The notes under the pieces: model-generated | What the model was told of the DNA's origin: nothing | What the model saw: the letters and a program-made list of their open reading frames with translations, nothing else | Database searches by the model: none | Translations under genes and position numbers: made by a program | Shown here: piece by piece, positions 23,501 through 29,745 of the stretch | How the letters are laid out: every line of letters begins with the position of its first letter | How positions within the stretch are numbered: position 1 is the stretch's first letter | Assembly: GCA_958352815.1 (NCBI GenBank) | Contig: CATWQA010000027.1 | Coordinates: 1-30,682, forward strand | Direction of reading: 5' to 3' | Source of the DNA: an uncultured Eubacteriales bacterium | GTDB taxonomy: Bacteria; Bacillota; Clostridia; Monoglobales; Monoglobaceae | DNA length: 30,682 bases

Positions 23501-24157
23501 CTAATAATTTTCGGCGTGAACCTCAAAGTAGCTCTGAGGATGAGCGCATACCGGGCAAATATCCGGAGCCGCTGTGCCCACAACAATATGACCGCAGTTA
23601 CGGCACTCCCAAACCTTAACCTCGCTCTTTTTGAACACCTCTGCCGTCTCAACGTTTTTCAGCAGGGCGCGATAACGCTCCTCATGGTGCTTCTCTATCT
23701 CTGCCACCATGCGGAACTTTGCGGCAAGCTCAGTGAAGCCCTCTGCCTCTGCCGTCTTGGCAAAGCCGTCATACATATCTGTCCACTCATAGTTCTCCCC
23801 CTCAGCGGCAGACAACAGGTTGGCAGCCGTGTCGCCTATACCCATAAGCTCCTTGAACCACATTTTTGCGTGCTCTTTTTCGTTATCGGCAGTCTTCTGG
23901 AACAGTGCCGCTATCTGCTCGTAACCCTCTTTTTTAGCTACAGACGCGAAGTATGTATACTTGTTCCTCGCCTCCGACTCTCCCGCAAATGCGGTGTGGA
24001 GGTTCTTCTCTGTCTGCGTTCCCGCATACGGATTTGCAGGAGCGTCCTCAATCAGCTCCAGATTGTCGCCCTTAGCCTTGCATACCGGGCAAATCGGCTC
24101 AACGCCCTCCTCAACTTCAAAAATATGACCGCATACCTTGCACTTGTACTTTTTCAT
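23501..24157 (-). CDS. Rubrerythrin with rubredoxin domains at both ends
   Basis: 218 residues. An N-terminal rubredoxin-like site (C6, C9, C23, C26) is followed by a ferritin-like di-iron four-helix domain (about 48-168). Ligand motifs include GESEARNKY with E60, DNEKEHA with E93 and H96, and VAEIEKHHEERYR with E155 and H158. A C-terminal rubredoxin site follows (C185, C188, C201, C204). Rubrerythrins reduce hydrogen peroxide in anaerobes using electrons from NADH or rubredoxin systems. AAAGGAG precedes the ATG at 24157. The frame stays open upstream without a stop into the tail of the preceding rubredoxin-type gene, so a read-through fusion is possible there. The two-rubredoxin form combines the reverse and classical layouts. 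Confidence 0.9.
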   Translation of the reverse strand: MKKYKCKVCGHIFEVEEGVEPICPVCKAKGDNLELIEDAPANPYAGTQTEKNLHTAFAGESEARNKYTYFASVAKKEGYEQIAALFQKTADNEKEHAKMWFKELMGIGDTAANLLSAAEGENYEWTDMYDGFAKTAEAEGFTELAAKFRMVAEIEKHHEERYRALLKNVETAEVFKKSEVKVWECRNCGHIVVGTAAPDICPVCAHPQSYFEVHAENY

Positions 24158-24269
24158 AATAATTCTCTCCTTTTCTGATAATTTTGTTTCATTACACGGA
24201 ATAAGCTTTAAAAGCTGTTCCGCCACCTCTTTCGGGAAGTCCTCCGTGGGCGGATTTTTAATCAAGTCC

Positions 24270-24689
24270 TCAAGCAGCTCTCGGGTGTTTGCGCTCTGGG
24301 GAAGCATATAGCCGCCTTCGCGGATTAAGTCCTCCGCCACCAGCCTTGTCTCCCAATTCGTTTTCGGTTACCTGCGGAGTAAAAGACGCAAAGTAGTCCG
24401 CCAGCTCATAGTAAAGCTCCGACTCCTTTTGCATGTACTGCTTCTCACAGCCTCTGCCCAGATTGGAGCACTGGGCGGATAACTGACCTATTGTAAGCTC
24501 CCGCATATCCTCGTCAACGGTAACGGGGACTTTGGGCCTCTCACGTTTCTCGCTTTCTCCATGAGGAGCAAAGCTGCTCTTTTGTGCGCCGCACAGAGGA
24601 CAGACCCAATCCTTCGGCAACCGGTCAAAGGGCGTCTTTTCCTTAGCCTCGTCATAAATATATCCGCATATTTTACAAACATATTTCAT
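24270..24689 (-). CDS. Rubredoxin-domain protein, apparently frameshifted
   Basis: 139 residues as read. Residues 1-40 are a rubredoxin domain (C5, C8, C30, C33; KYVCKICGYIYDEA and DWVCPLCGA). A helical region follows (about 60-105, ELTIGQLSAQCSNLGRGCEK). After TENEL the frame turns into a Gly/Arg-rich tail without family character, while the other frame continues with a credible helical sequence (AEDLIREGGY, RELLEDLIKN, EVAEQLLKL). Removing one base near the GGG at 24352-24354 would join the two. The start is the second ATG, 7 nt from AGGAGG. The gene lies between the Crp/Fnr gene and rubrerythrin, so an oxidative-stress electron carrier role fits. Confidence 0.75.
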   Translation of the reverse strand: MKYVCKICGYIYDEAKEKTPFDRLPKDWVCPLCGAQKSSFAPHGESEKRERPKVPVTVDEDMRELTIGQLSAQCSNLGRGCEKQYMQKESELYYELADYFASFTPQVTENELGDKAGGGGLNPRRRLYASPERKHPRAA

Positions 24690-24723
24690 ACCCATACCTC
24701 CTCTAAATAGATTTCATACCCAT

Positions 24724-24764
24724 ATTTTACAGGATTTCCCAAAATAAATCCGTGACTCGGTCAC
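24724..24764 (-). promoter_or_regulatory. Promoter with Crp/Fnr-type palindrome near -41
   Basis: On the minus strand a TAAAAT -10 box (24724-24729) has no good -35. The palindrome GTGAC-CGA-GTCAC (24752-24764) is centred about 41 nt upstream of the predicted start point, the classical position for class II activation by Crp/Fnr proteins. The gene upstream encodes such a regulator. Confidence 0.6.
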
Positions 24765-24772
24765 ATTCAGAC

Positions 24773-24796
24773 TAAAAAAACGGCTCAAAACCCGTT
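24773..24796 (-). terminator. Terminator of the Crp/Fnr gene
   Basis: AACGG and CCGTT arms (24779-24783, 24792-24796) around an 8-nt loop, running into a T-run on the minus strand. The stem includes part of the stop codon. Confidence 0.65.
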
Positions 24797-25454
24797 ATAG
24801 GTTTCGCAGCCGTTCCGTGTCAATCAGCTTAATTGTCCCTCTCTTAAATGTAACCAGCCCCTCAGAGGCAAAACGCTTTAACATTCTCGCCACCACCTCA
24901 CGGGCGGAATTAGTATATCTTGCAATCTGCTCATGAGTCATTTTGATTTCAGCAGAGCCTGTTCTGTCATGTTCACTCACAAGGAAGTCCGCTAAACGTC
25001 TGTCATATCCCTTAAACAAAATCATCTGCATCGTCCAAACCGCAGACGAAAAACGCTTGCACAACGCCTCGTAAATAAAGCAGCGCACATATATGTTGTT
25101 CTCCATAAGCTCCTTAAAAATCGCTGTCGGTATAACAAGCAGGCGGCAGTCCTCTGTTGCGCTCATCTCCGAGTCAAAGGTAATCTCCTCCACCACGCAG
25201 GCGGCAGACAGAATACAGCATTCCCCCTCCGTTAAACGGTACAGTGTGATTTCCCTCCCCTCCTCAGAGAGAATATAAACCCGTATTCCGCCGCTGACCA
25301 CCAAAACCATACCCAGGCAGTTGCAGTCGGTCGGCTGTATCATCTCGCCCTTTTTGTACGGTCTTATAACCGCCCGACTTTTCACCAGTTGTTTTTCCTT
25401 TTCCGAAAGGCTGTCCCAAAAAGGCAGCATTTCAACTATTGATTTCTCCTCCAT
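24795..25454 (-). CDS. Crp/Fnr-family transcriptional regulator
   Basis: 219 residues. An N-terminal cyclic-nucleotide-binding-like beta roll spans about 8-125. A long dimer helix (about 128-160, with MILFKGYDRRLADFL) follows, then a winged helix at about 165-219 (MTHEQIARYTNSAREVVARM). Cysteines C44, C46, C79, C80 and C86 cluster in the sensor domain, so a redox or metal cofactor is possible, but no classical Fnr cluster motif is seen. GAGGGG lies 7 nt before the ATG. Downstream on the same strand are the rubredoxin-type and rubrerythrin genes, whose promoter carries a matching palindrome; HcpR-like stress control is a reasonable analogy (inference). Confidence 0.88.
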   Translation of the reverse strand: MEEKSIVEMLPFWDSLSEKEKQLVKSRAVIRPYKKGEMIQPTDCNCLGMVLVVSGGIRVYILSEEGREITLYRLTEGECCILSAACVVEEITFDSEMSATEDCRLLVIPTAIFKELMENNIYVRCFIYEALCKRFSSAVWTMQMILFKGYDRRLADFLVSEHDRTGSAEIKMTHEQIARYTNSAREVVARMLKRFASEGLVTFKRGTIKLIDTERLRNL

Positions 25455-25537
25455 TTATGTCCCCTCTTTCTCATCCCGAACAGTCGTTGTATGTCCTCGC
25501 TGTACTTACCATTTTGTTTTCGGCATAAGATGATAAA

Positions 25538-25566
25538 AGTATAGCACAAGGATTTCCAAATTGCAA
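25538..25566 (-). promoter_or_regulatory. Promoter of the Crp/Fnr gene
   Basis: On the minus strand TTGCAA (25561-25566), a 17-nt spacer and TATACT (25538-25543), back to back with the RNA promoter at 25586. Confidence 0.7.
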
Positions 25567-25585
25567 GAAATTTTTGAAAAATCAG

Positions 25586-25614
25586 TTTACAACATGTGAT
25601 TTATATGGTATAAT
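25586..25614 (+). promoter_or_regulatory. Promoter of the structured RNA
   Basis: TTTACA (25586-25591), a 17-nt spacer and a perfect TATAAT (25609-25614). It places the start at about 25620-25622, the first base of the 13-bp closing stem. Confidence 0.75.
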
Positions 25615-25620
25615 TTACTC

Positions 25621-25796
25621 GTCACACCAATTTAATAAAATGCCGATATTGTATGTATTTTTGTCAATACTGATAAAAATGCTTACTCTGTTTTTTTGCG
25701 TGCAATATTGGCTTATTGTAATTAAAAAATTGGTGTGACAACTGTAGGAGTAAAGCGTTTTTTGTGCGTTACTCGTGCAGTGGCGCACTTTTTTAT
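25621..25796 (+). ncRNA. Predicted structured RNA of about 175 nt, class unknown
   Basis: No reading frame fits, but strong nested pairing does. A 13-bp closing stem GTCACACCAATTT (25621-25633) pairs with AAATTGGTGTGAC (25727-25739). Inside it AATAA (25634-25638) pairs with TTATT (25713-25717). A 10-bp stem GCCGATATTG (25642-25651) pairs with CAATATTGGC (25703-25712) with one G-U, and GTATTTTT (25655-25662) pairs with AAAAATGC (25675-25682). The result is a long rod. A terminator follows at 25764-25794. A 10-bp alternative pairing (25741-25753 with 25769-25781) excludes the terminator stem, so attenuation is possible. It does not match T-box, tmRNA or SRP signatures that I know. A standalone small RNA or a leader of the GTPase operon are both possible. 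Confidence 0.6.
25764..25794 (+). terminator. Terminator of the structured RNA
   Basis: Stem 25764-25772 pairs with 25780-25788 (9 bp including G-U pairs, core GTGCG/CGCAC), followed by TTTTTT. Confidence 0.75.
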
Positions 25797-25820
25797 TTGT
25801 TTTTCGGACAAAATGCGACC

Positions 25821-25850
25821 ATGGACAATTATTGTCCATATGACTATATA
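25821..25850 (+). promoter_or_regulatory. Promoter overlapped by a 19-bp palindrome (GTPase operon)
   Basis: ATGGACAATTATTGTCCAT (25821-25839) is a perfect palindrome. Its TGGACA (25822-25827) doubles as a -35 box with TATATA (25845-25850) at a 17-nt spacing. A repressor bound here would block polymerase. The start codon of the small zinc-ribbon gene follows 26 nt later. Confidence 0.65.
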
Positions 25851-25876
25851 TACTTAATCCGGGAGGAGGTGATAAT

Positions 25877-26017
25877 ATGTCAAGCAGACCGATCATTAAA
25901 ATTTGCGCAAAATGCAAAAAGCCATATTCCTATAATCCCTCAACAGAAGTTCCGACATTATTGAAGAAAAACCTGTGCCCAACCTGCAGACTTAAAGCGC
26001 TGTTCGGTAAAAAATAA
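25877..26017 (+). CDS. 46-residue zinc-ribbon peptide
   Basis: A short gene with a very strong ribosome binding site (GGGAGGAGGTGAT) 6 nt before ATG. The product has C10-x2-C13 and C34-x2-C37, a compact zinc ribbon, and is rich in lysine (basic ends, final FGKK), which suits binding to nucleic acid, ribosome or an acidic partner. It is not recognised as a named family. It is the first gene of an operon with two GTPases, 30 nt before the first, behind a palindromic promoter. The role is unknown; a cofactor or sensor for the GTPases is an inference. Confidence 0.75.
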   Translation: MSSRPIIKICAKCKKPYSYNPSTEVPTLLKKNLCPTCRLKALFGKK

Positions 26018-26047
26018 AAAATTTTAACATATGAAAGGAAGATTAAA

Positions 26048-27037
26048 ATGAACGAAAAGGACAACAAAACACTGGATGAATTAAGCGAGCTTTTTCAAGA
26101 TCTCGACATGCCTGATGAGACAAGGAAAAAAATCTATCACAACATCTTAAAAATGAGAGATCAGAACCTGAACGTTCTGATTACCGGAGCAACAGGCAGC
26201 GGAAAGAGCTCAACAATAAACGCTCTTTTCGGCAGCACTGTTGCAAAGGTAGGCTGCACCCCCGACCCGGAAACAAAAATCATTGATAAATACTACTGCT
26301 ATAACATGACTTTGTGGGATACCCCGGGCTTGGGAGACGGAGTTGAGGAGGATATTAAACACGCAAAAATAATTATTGACAAGCTGAACGAGGTTGACGA
26401 AAACGGCGATCCTCTAATTGACCTGGTTCTGGTTATTCTTGACGGCAGCTCTCGGGATATGGGAACGTCGTACCAGCTTATAAACGAGGTTATCGCTCCC
26501 AATTTGGGAAAAGAGAAGGACAAACGGCTGCTGGTTGCCATCAATCAGGCAGACGTTGCAATGAAAGGCAGAAACTGGGACTACGAGCTCAACAAGCCCA
26601 ATGACGCGCTTATCAATTTTCTTGACGAAAAAGCGGACTCGGTAAAAAAGAGAGTAAAGGAAGGTTCCGGTCTGGATATTGAACCAATATATTATTCCGC
26701 CGGTTATACCGAAAATGGAATACAGCAGCAGCCCTACAATTTATCAAAGCTCCTGTATTATATTATTAAGAACATTCCCATGAAAAAACGTTTAATTCTT
26801 GCCGGTAATACGAACCAAGAAGAGCAAGTCTGGAGCACCAATGATGACATTGAGGACTACAATGAGAAAATACAAAAAAGCTTTATCGAGTCTATTGTAG
26901 ACGGCGTAGAAGAAGGCGCAGATATAGGCGGCAGAATTGGCGAAGCTTTTGGCGGCAGCGTAGGTGAAAAAGTAGGTAAGGTTGTAGGCGGCGTTGTCGG
27001 AGGAGTAGTTGGCTTTTTTAAGTCAATCTTTAGCTAA
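26048..27037 (+). CDS. Era/YfjP-like GTPase with C-terminal glycine zipper
   Basis: 329 residues. The G domain spans about 40-250: G1 GATGSGKS (47-54), a switch region with GCTPDPET (69-76), G3 DTPGLGD (91-97) and G4 N166-Q-A-D169 in place of the common NKxD. After a helical linker the last 45 residues repeat glycine at short intervals (GGRIGEAFGGSVGEKVG, then GGVVGGVVG) and end in FFKSIFS. This glycine zipper with hydrophobic faces is typical of membrane-inserting or oligomerising segments. The N-terminal 40 residues are helical and acidic. AAAGGAAG precedes the ATG. It belongs to the YfjP/YeeP-like part of the translation-factor-class GTPases, whose members have varied roles. It ends 4 nt before its paralogue. 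Confidence 0.83.
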   Translation: MNEKDNKTLDELSELFQDLDMPDETRKKIYHNILKMRDQNLNVLITGATGSGKSSTINALFGSTVAKVGCTPDPETKIIDKYYCYNMTLWDTPGLGDGVEEDIKHAKIIIDKLNEVDENGDPLIDLVLVILDGSSRDMGTSYQLINEVIAPNLGKEKDKRLLVAINQADVAMKGRNWDYELNKPNDALINFLDEKADSVKKRVKEGSGLDIEPIYYSAGYTENGIQQQPYNLSKLLYYIIKNIPMKKRLILAGNTNQEEQVWSTNDDIEDYNEKIQKSFIESIVDGVEEGADIGGRIGEAFGGSVGEKVGKVVGGVVGGVVGFFKSIFS

Positions 27038-27041
27038 TCCC

Positions 27042-27725
27042 ATGATTAAATACAACGAATACCGACTTGAACATGTTAAGCAAAGGGTGGACAGACTGTC
27101 AGTCCACCCTTTGGACATAATGATTACCGGGGTGACCGGAGCAGGAAAATCAACCACCATAAACGCGCTGTTCAAAAAATCTGTTGCCAAAGAGGGATTG
27201 GGAACCGATCCGGAAACCATGGAGGTTAGCAACTATGACCTGAACGAGTACATCCGCTTTTGGGACACGCCGGGTTTGGGCGACAGCATAAAAAACGATA
27301 AAATCCATTCTAAGAAGATAGTTGACCTGCTAAAATGGACATATACCTACTCTGATAAGGAATATGGATTTATTGACCTGGCAGTTGTTATTTTAGACGG
27401 CTCTGTGAGGGATATGGGCACGGCATTTCATCTTCTCAACGATGTGATAGTTCCCAATATCCAAAGCAGCAGAATACTTGTTGCAGTCAATCAGGCGGAC
27501 ATGGCAATGAAAGGTCGGAACTGGCTTAAATCCTACTGCCGTCCCGACGGTCCCTTGTTCGACTTTTTGGAAAGCCAGACAGACTCTGTTCAAAAGCGGG
27601 TACGGCAGTCAACCGGGGTCAGGATATTAAAGCCTGTGTACTACTCTGCGCTACACGGCTATAACATTGATAAATTTTTGGATATGATATATGACAATAT
27701 CCCTGTCCGCCGCCGACCGATTTAG
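27042..27725 (+). CDS. Paralogous GTPase without the glycine-zipper tail
   Basis: 227 residues from the ATG at 27042. It is clearly a sister of the preceding protein: G1 GVTGAGKS, DTPGLGD, VILDGS-R-DMGT, NQAD-AMKGRNW and the D-S-V-K/Q-KRV helix are shared in the same order. It lacks the C-terminal zipper and most of the N-terminal extension. The start is uncertain: no clear ribosome binding site precedes 27042, only 4 nt after the upstream stop, so re-initiation is likely. A TTG at 27009 inside the upstream gene has GGAGGAG close by and would add 11 residues. A cytosolic partner or heterodimer with the membrane-linked GTPase is the natural reading (inference). Confidence 0.82.
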   Translation: MIKYNEYRLEHVKQRVDRLSVHPLDIMITGVTGAGKSTTINALFKKSVAKEGLGTDPETMEVSNYDLNEYIRFWDTPGLGDSIKNDKIHSKKIVDLLKWTYTYSDKEYGFIDLAVVILDGSVRDMGTAFHLLNDVIVPNIQSSRILVAVNQADMAMKGRNWLKSYCRPDGPLFDFLESQTDSVQKRVRQSTGVRILKPVYYSALHGYNIDKFLDMIYDNIPVRRRPI

Positions 27726-27769
27726 TTTAAACCCGTATTAGAAATTTTTCAATTTTTTTCAAAAAACTC

Positions 27770-27798
27770 TTGCATTGCAAAATTTATTGTGTTATAAT
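27770..27798 (+). promoter_or_regulatory. Promoter and leader of rpsB-tsf
   Basis: TTGCAT (27770-27775), a 17-nt spacer and TATAAT (27793-27798). The leader to 27930 is about 125 nt, starts with a TGTGG/CCACA hairpin and is GC-rich later. It could be the site of S2 autoregulation, known for rpsB leaders in other bacteria. Confidence 0.75.
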
Positions 27799-27930
27799 GT
27801 ATCGCTGTGTGGGCTATCCACATAATCAAAATACACACGCTTTGTGATTTTGTCGGGCGTGCCGCAGTCCCATGTCGGTTCCGGCGAAAGATGACCAGAG
27901 CGGAGGTATAACTTTTGGAGGTGTAAAATC

Positions 27931-28668
27931 ATGGGAGTAGTTCAAATGAAACAGTTATTGGAGGCCGGTGTTCATTTCGGACACCAGACTCGCCGTTGGA
28001 ACCCGAAAATGGCTGAGTACATTTTCACAGAGAGAAATGGTATCTACATCATTGATCTTCAGAAGACGGTTAAGAAAATCGAGGAGGCTTATTACTTCAC
28101 TCGTGACATCGCAGCCGAGGGCGGCACAGTTTTGTTCGTTGGAACAAAGAAGCAGGCTCAGGAAGCGATTAAGGAAGAAGCCGAAAGAACAGGTATGTAT
28201 TACGTAAATGCCAGATGGTTGGGCGGAATGCTTACCAACTTCAAGACAATCAAGAAGAGAATCGGCAGACTGTATCAGCTCAACAAGATGGCTGAGGACG
28301 GCACTATGGATCTTCTTCCCAAGAAAGAGGTTATCAAGCTCAACCTGGAAAAGGAAAGACTTGAGAAGTTCTTGGGCGGTATTAAGGAAATGCAGGATCT
28401 GCCTTCGGCAATGTTCGTTGTTGACCCCAGAAAGGAAAAGAACGCTATTGCAGAGGCTCACAAGCTGGGCATTCCTGTTATCGCAATCGTTGATACAAAC
28501 TGTGACCCTGAAGAAGCTGACTATCCTATCCCCGGTAATGATGACGCTATCCGTGCGGTAAAGCTTATCGTTTCTACAATCGGTAACGCTATCCTTGAGG
28601 GTAAGCAGGGCGAGCAGACAGAGGACACAGCTCAGGAAGAAGTTTCACTGGATATGCTGGACGAGTAA
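27931..28668 (+). CDS. rpsB: 30S ribosomal protein S2
   Basis: 245 residues, the normal S2 length. Diagnostic segments are LLEAGVHFGHQTRRWNPKM at the N-terminus, ARWLGGMLTNFKTI in the middle, and VFVDP-type/GIPVIAIVDTNCDP plus IPGNDDAIRAVKLI in the C-terminal half. The protein joins the small subunit late and helps bind S1 and mRNA. GGAGGTG lies 7 nt before ATG. The acidic tail is typical. tsf follows after 43 nt, the classical rpsB-tsf order. Confidence 0.97.
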   Translation: MGVVQMKQLLEAGVHFGHQTRRWNPKMAEYIFTERNGIYIIDLQKTVKKIEEAYYFTRDIAAEGGTVLFVGTKKQAQEAIKEEAERTGMYYVNARWLGGMLTNFKTIKKRIGRLYQLNKMAEDGTMDLLPKKEVIKLNLEKERLEKFLGGIKEMQDLPSAMFVVDPRKEKNAIAEAHKLGIPVIAIVDTNCDPEEADYPIPGNDDAIRAVKLIVSTIGNAILEGKQGEQTEDTAQEEVSLDMLDE

Positions 28669-28711
28669 TCCACTTGATAAAATAACAGATTTACGAAAGG
28701 AAGTATATAAA

Positions 28712-29629
28712 ATGGCATTTACAGCACAAGACGTAAAGGCATTGAGAGAAATGACAGGCTGCGGAATGATGGACTGTAAAAAGGCTCTCACAGAGACAGA
28801 CGGCGATCAGGAAAAGGCCGTTGAATATCTGAGAGAAAAGGGTCTTTCAAAGGCAGCTAAGAAGGCAGGCAGAATTGCTGCTGAGGGTATTGTTAAGTCA
28901 TACATCGATAACGGCGTTGGCGTTGTTGTTGAGGTAAACTCCGAGACAGACTTTGTTGCAAAGAACGTTGACTTCCAGAATTTTGTTGCAGACATTGCAA
29001 AGACTATTGCAGATAATGCACCTGCCGATGTTGAAGAGCTTAAGACAATGACAATCAGCGGCGGAAGCCAGACTGTCGGCGATGCTCTCACAGAGAAGAT
29101 TGCTACAATCGGCGAGAACATGAACATCAGACGCTTTGAGAGAATTGCAACAAGCGGCGTTGTTGTAGACTACATTCACGCAGCAGGCAAAATCGGCGTT
29201 CTGGTTGAGGCTGAGGCTGAGAGCAGTGACGCTGTTAAGGAGTGCTTGAAGAACGTTGCAATGCAGATTGCAGCCCTTAACCCCAAGTACCTGTCAAGCG
29301 CAGAGGTTCCCGAGGAATATAAGGAGCACGAGAAGGAAATCCTTATGGCTCAGGCAAAGAACGATCCTAAGAACGCAAGCAAGCCCGATAATATTATCGA
29401 GAAGATGATTACAGGCCGTCTTGCAAAGGAGCTTAAAGAGGTTTGCCTCCTTGAGCAGGAATATGTTAAGGCAACAAATAAAGAAACTGTTGCAAAGTAT
29501 ATTGAGCAGATTGCAAAGGAAACCGGCTCAGCTATTACACTCAAGAGCTTTGTTCGTTTTGAGACAGGCGAAGGTCTTGAGAAGAAGCAAGACGATTTTG
29601 CTGCAGAAGTAGCATCAATGATGAAATAA
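28712..29629 (+). CDS. tsf: Translation elongation factor Ts
   Basis: 305 residues. The N-terminal UBA-like domain reads KALREMTGCGMMDCKKALTE, followed by the hallmark NSETDFVAKN block of the core and two Tsf core subdomains. EF-Ts recycles EF-Tu from GDP to GTP form. The start at 28712 follows AAAGGAAG; the frame is open further upstream inside rpsB but has no site there. The length is near that of the longer EF-Ts class. Transcription ends at the hairpin at 29677-29707. Confidence 0.97.
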   Translation: MAFTAQDVKALREMTGCGMMDCKKALTETDGDQEKAVEYLREKGLSKAAKKAGRIAAEGIVKSYIDNGVGVVVEVNSETDFVAKNVDFQNFVADIAKTIADNAPADVEELKTMTISGGSQTVGDALTEKIATIGENMNIRRFERIATSGVVVDYIHAAGKIGVLVEAEAESSDAVKECLKNVAMQIAALNPKYLSSAEVPEEYKEHEKEILMAQAKNDPKNASKPDNIIEKMITGRLAKELKEVCLLEQEYVKATNKETVAKYIEQIAKETGSAITLKSFVRFETGEGLEKKQDDFAAEVASMMK

Positions 29630-29676
29630 TTCATCTGATTTAAATTAGAAATAATAAAATAAACTCAACAACTAAC

Positions 29677-29714
29677 AGCTCCCGCAGGAATTAATCCCAC
29701 GGGAGCTTTTCTTT
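29677..29714 (+). terminator. Terminator of rpsB-tsf
   Basis: AGCTCCCG (29677-29684) pairs with CGGGAGCT (29700-29707), followed by TTTTCTTTT. Confidence 0.9.
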
Positions 29715-29745
29715 TGCCTGTTTTGATACCCGATAAATCTTACCT

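Noticed and set aside
24683..24724. 14-nt direct repeat ATTTCATACCCATA at 24683-24696 and 24711-24724 as a regulator site
   Set aside because: One copy is the start codon region of the rubredoxin-type gene and the other lies downstream of the -10 box; chance or a small local duplication explains it better.
25621..25739. A MITE or insertion-sequence end pair (13-bp terminal inverted repeats, 119 bp)
   Set aside because: No target-site duplication flanks it, no second copy is seen, and a promoter places the transcription start at the left arm; nested internal stems fit an RNA better.
25621..25796. 6S RNA
   Set aside because: A rod with closing stem is superficially similar, but the closed unit is only 119 nt and I could not identify the conserved central bubble; kept as an unclassified RNA.
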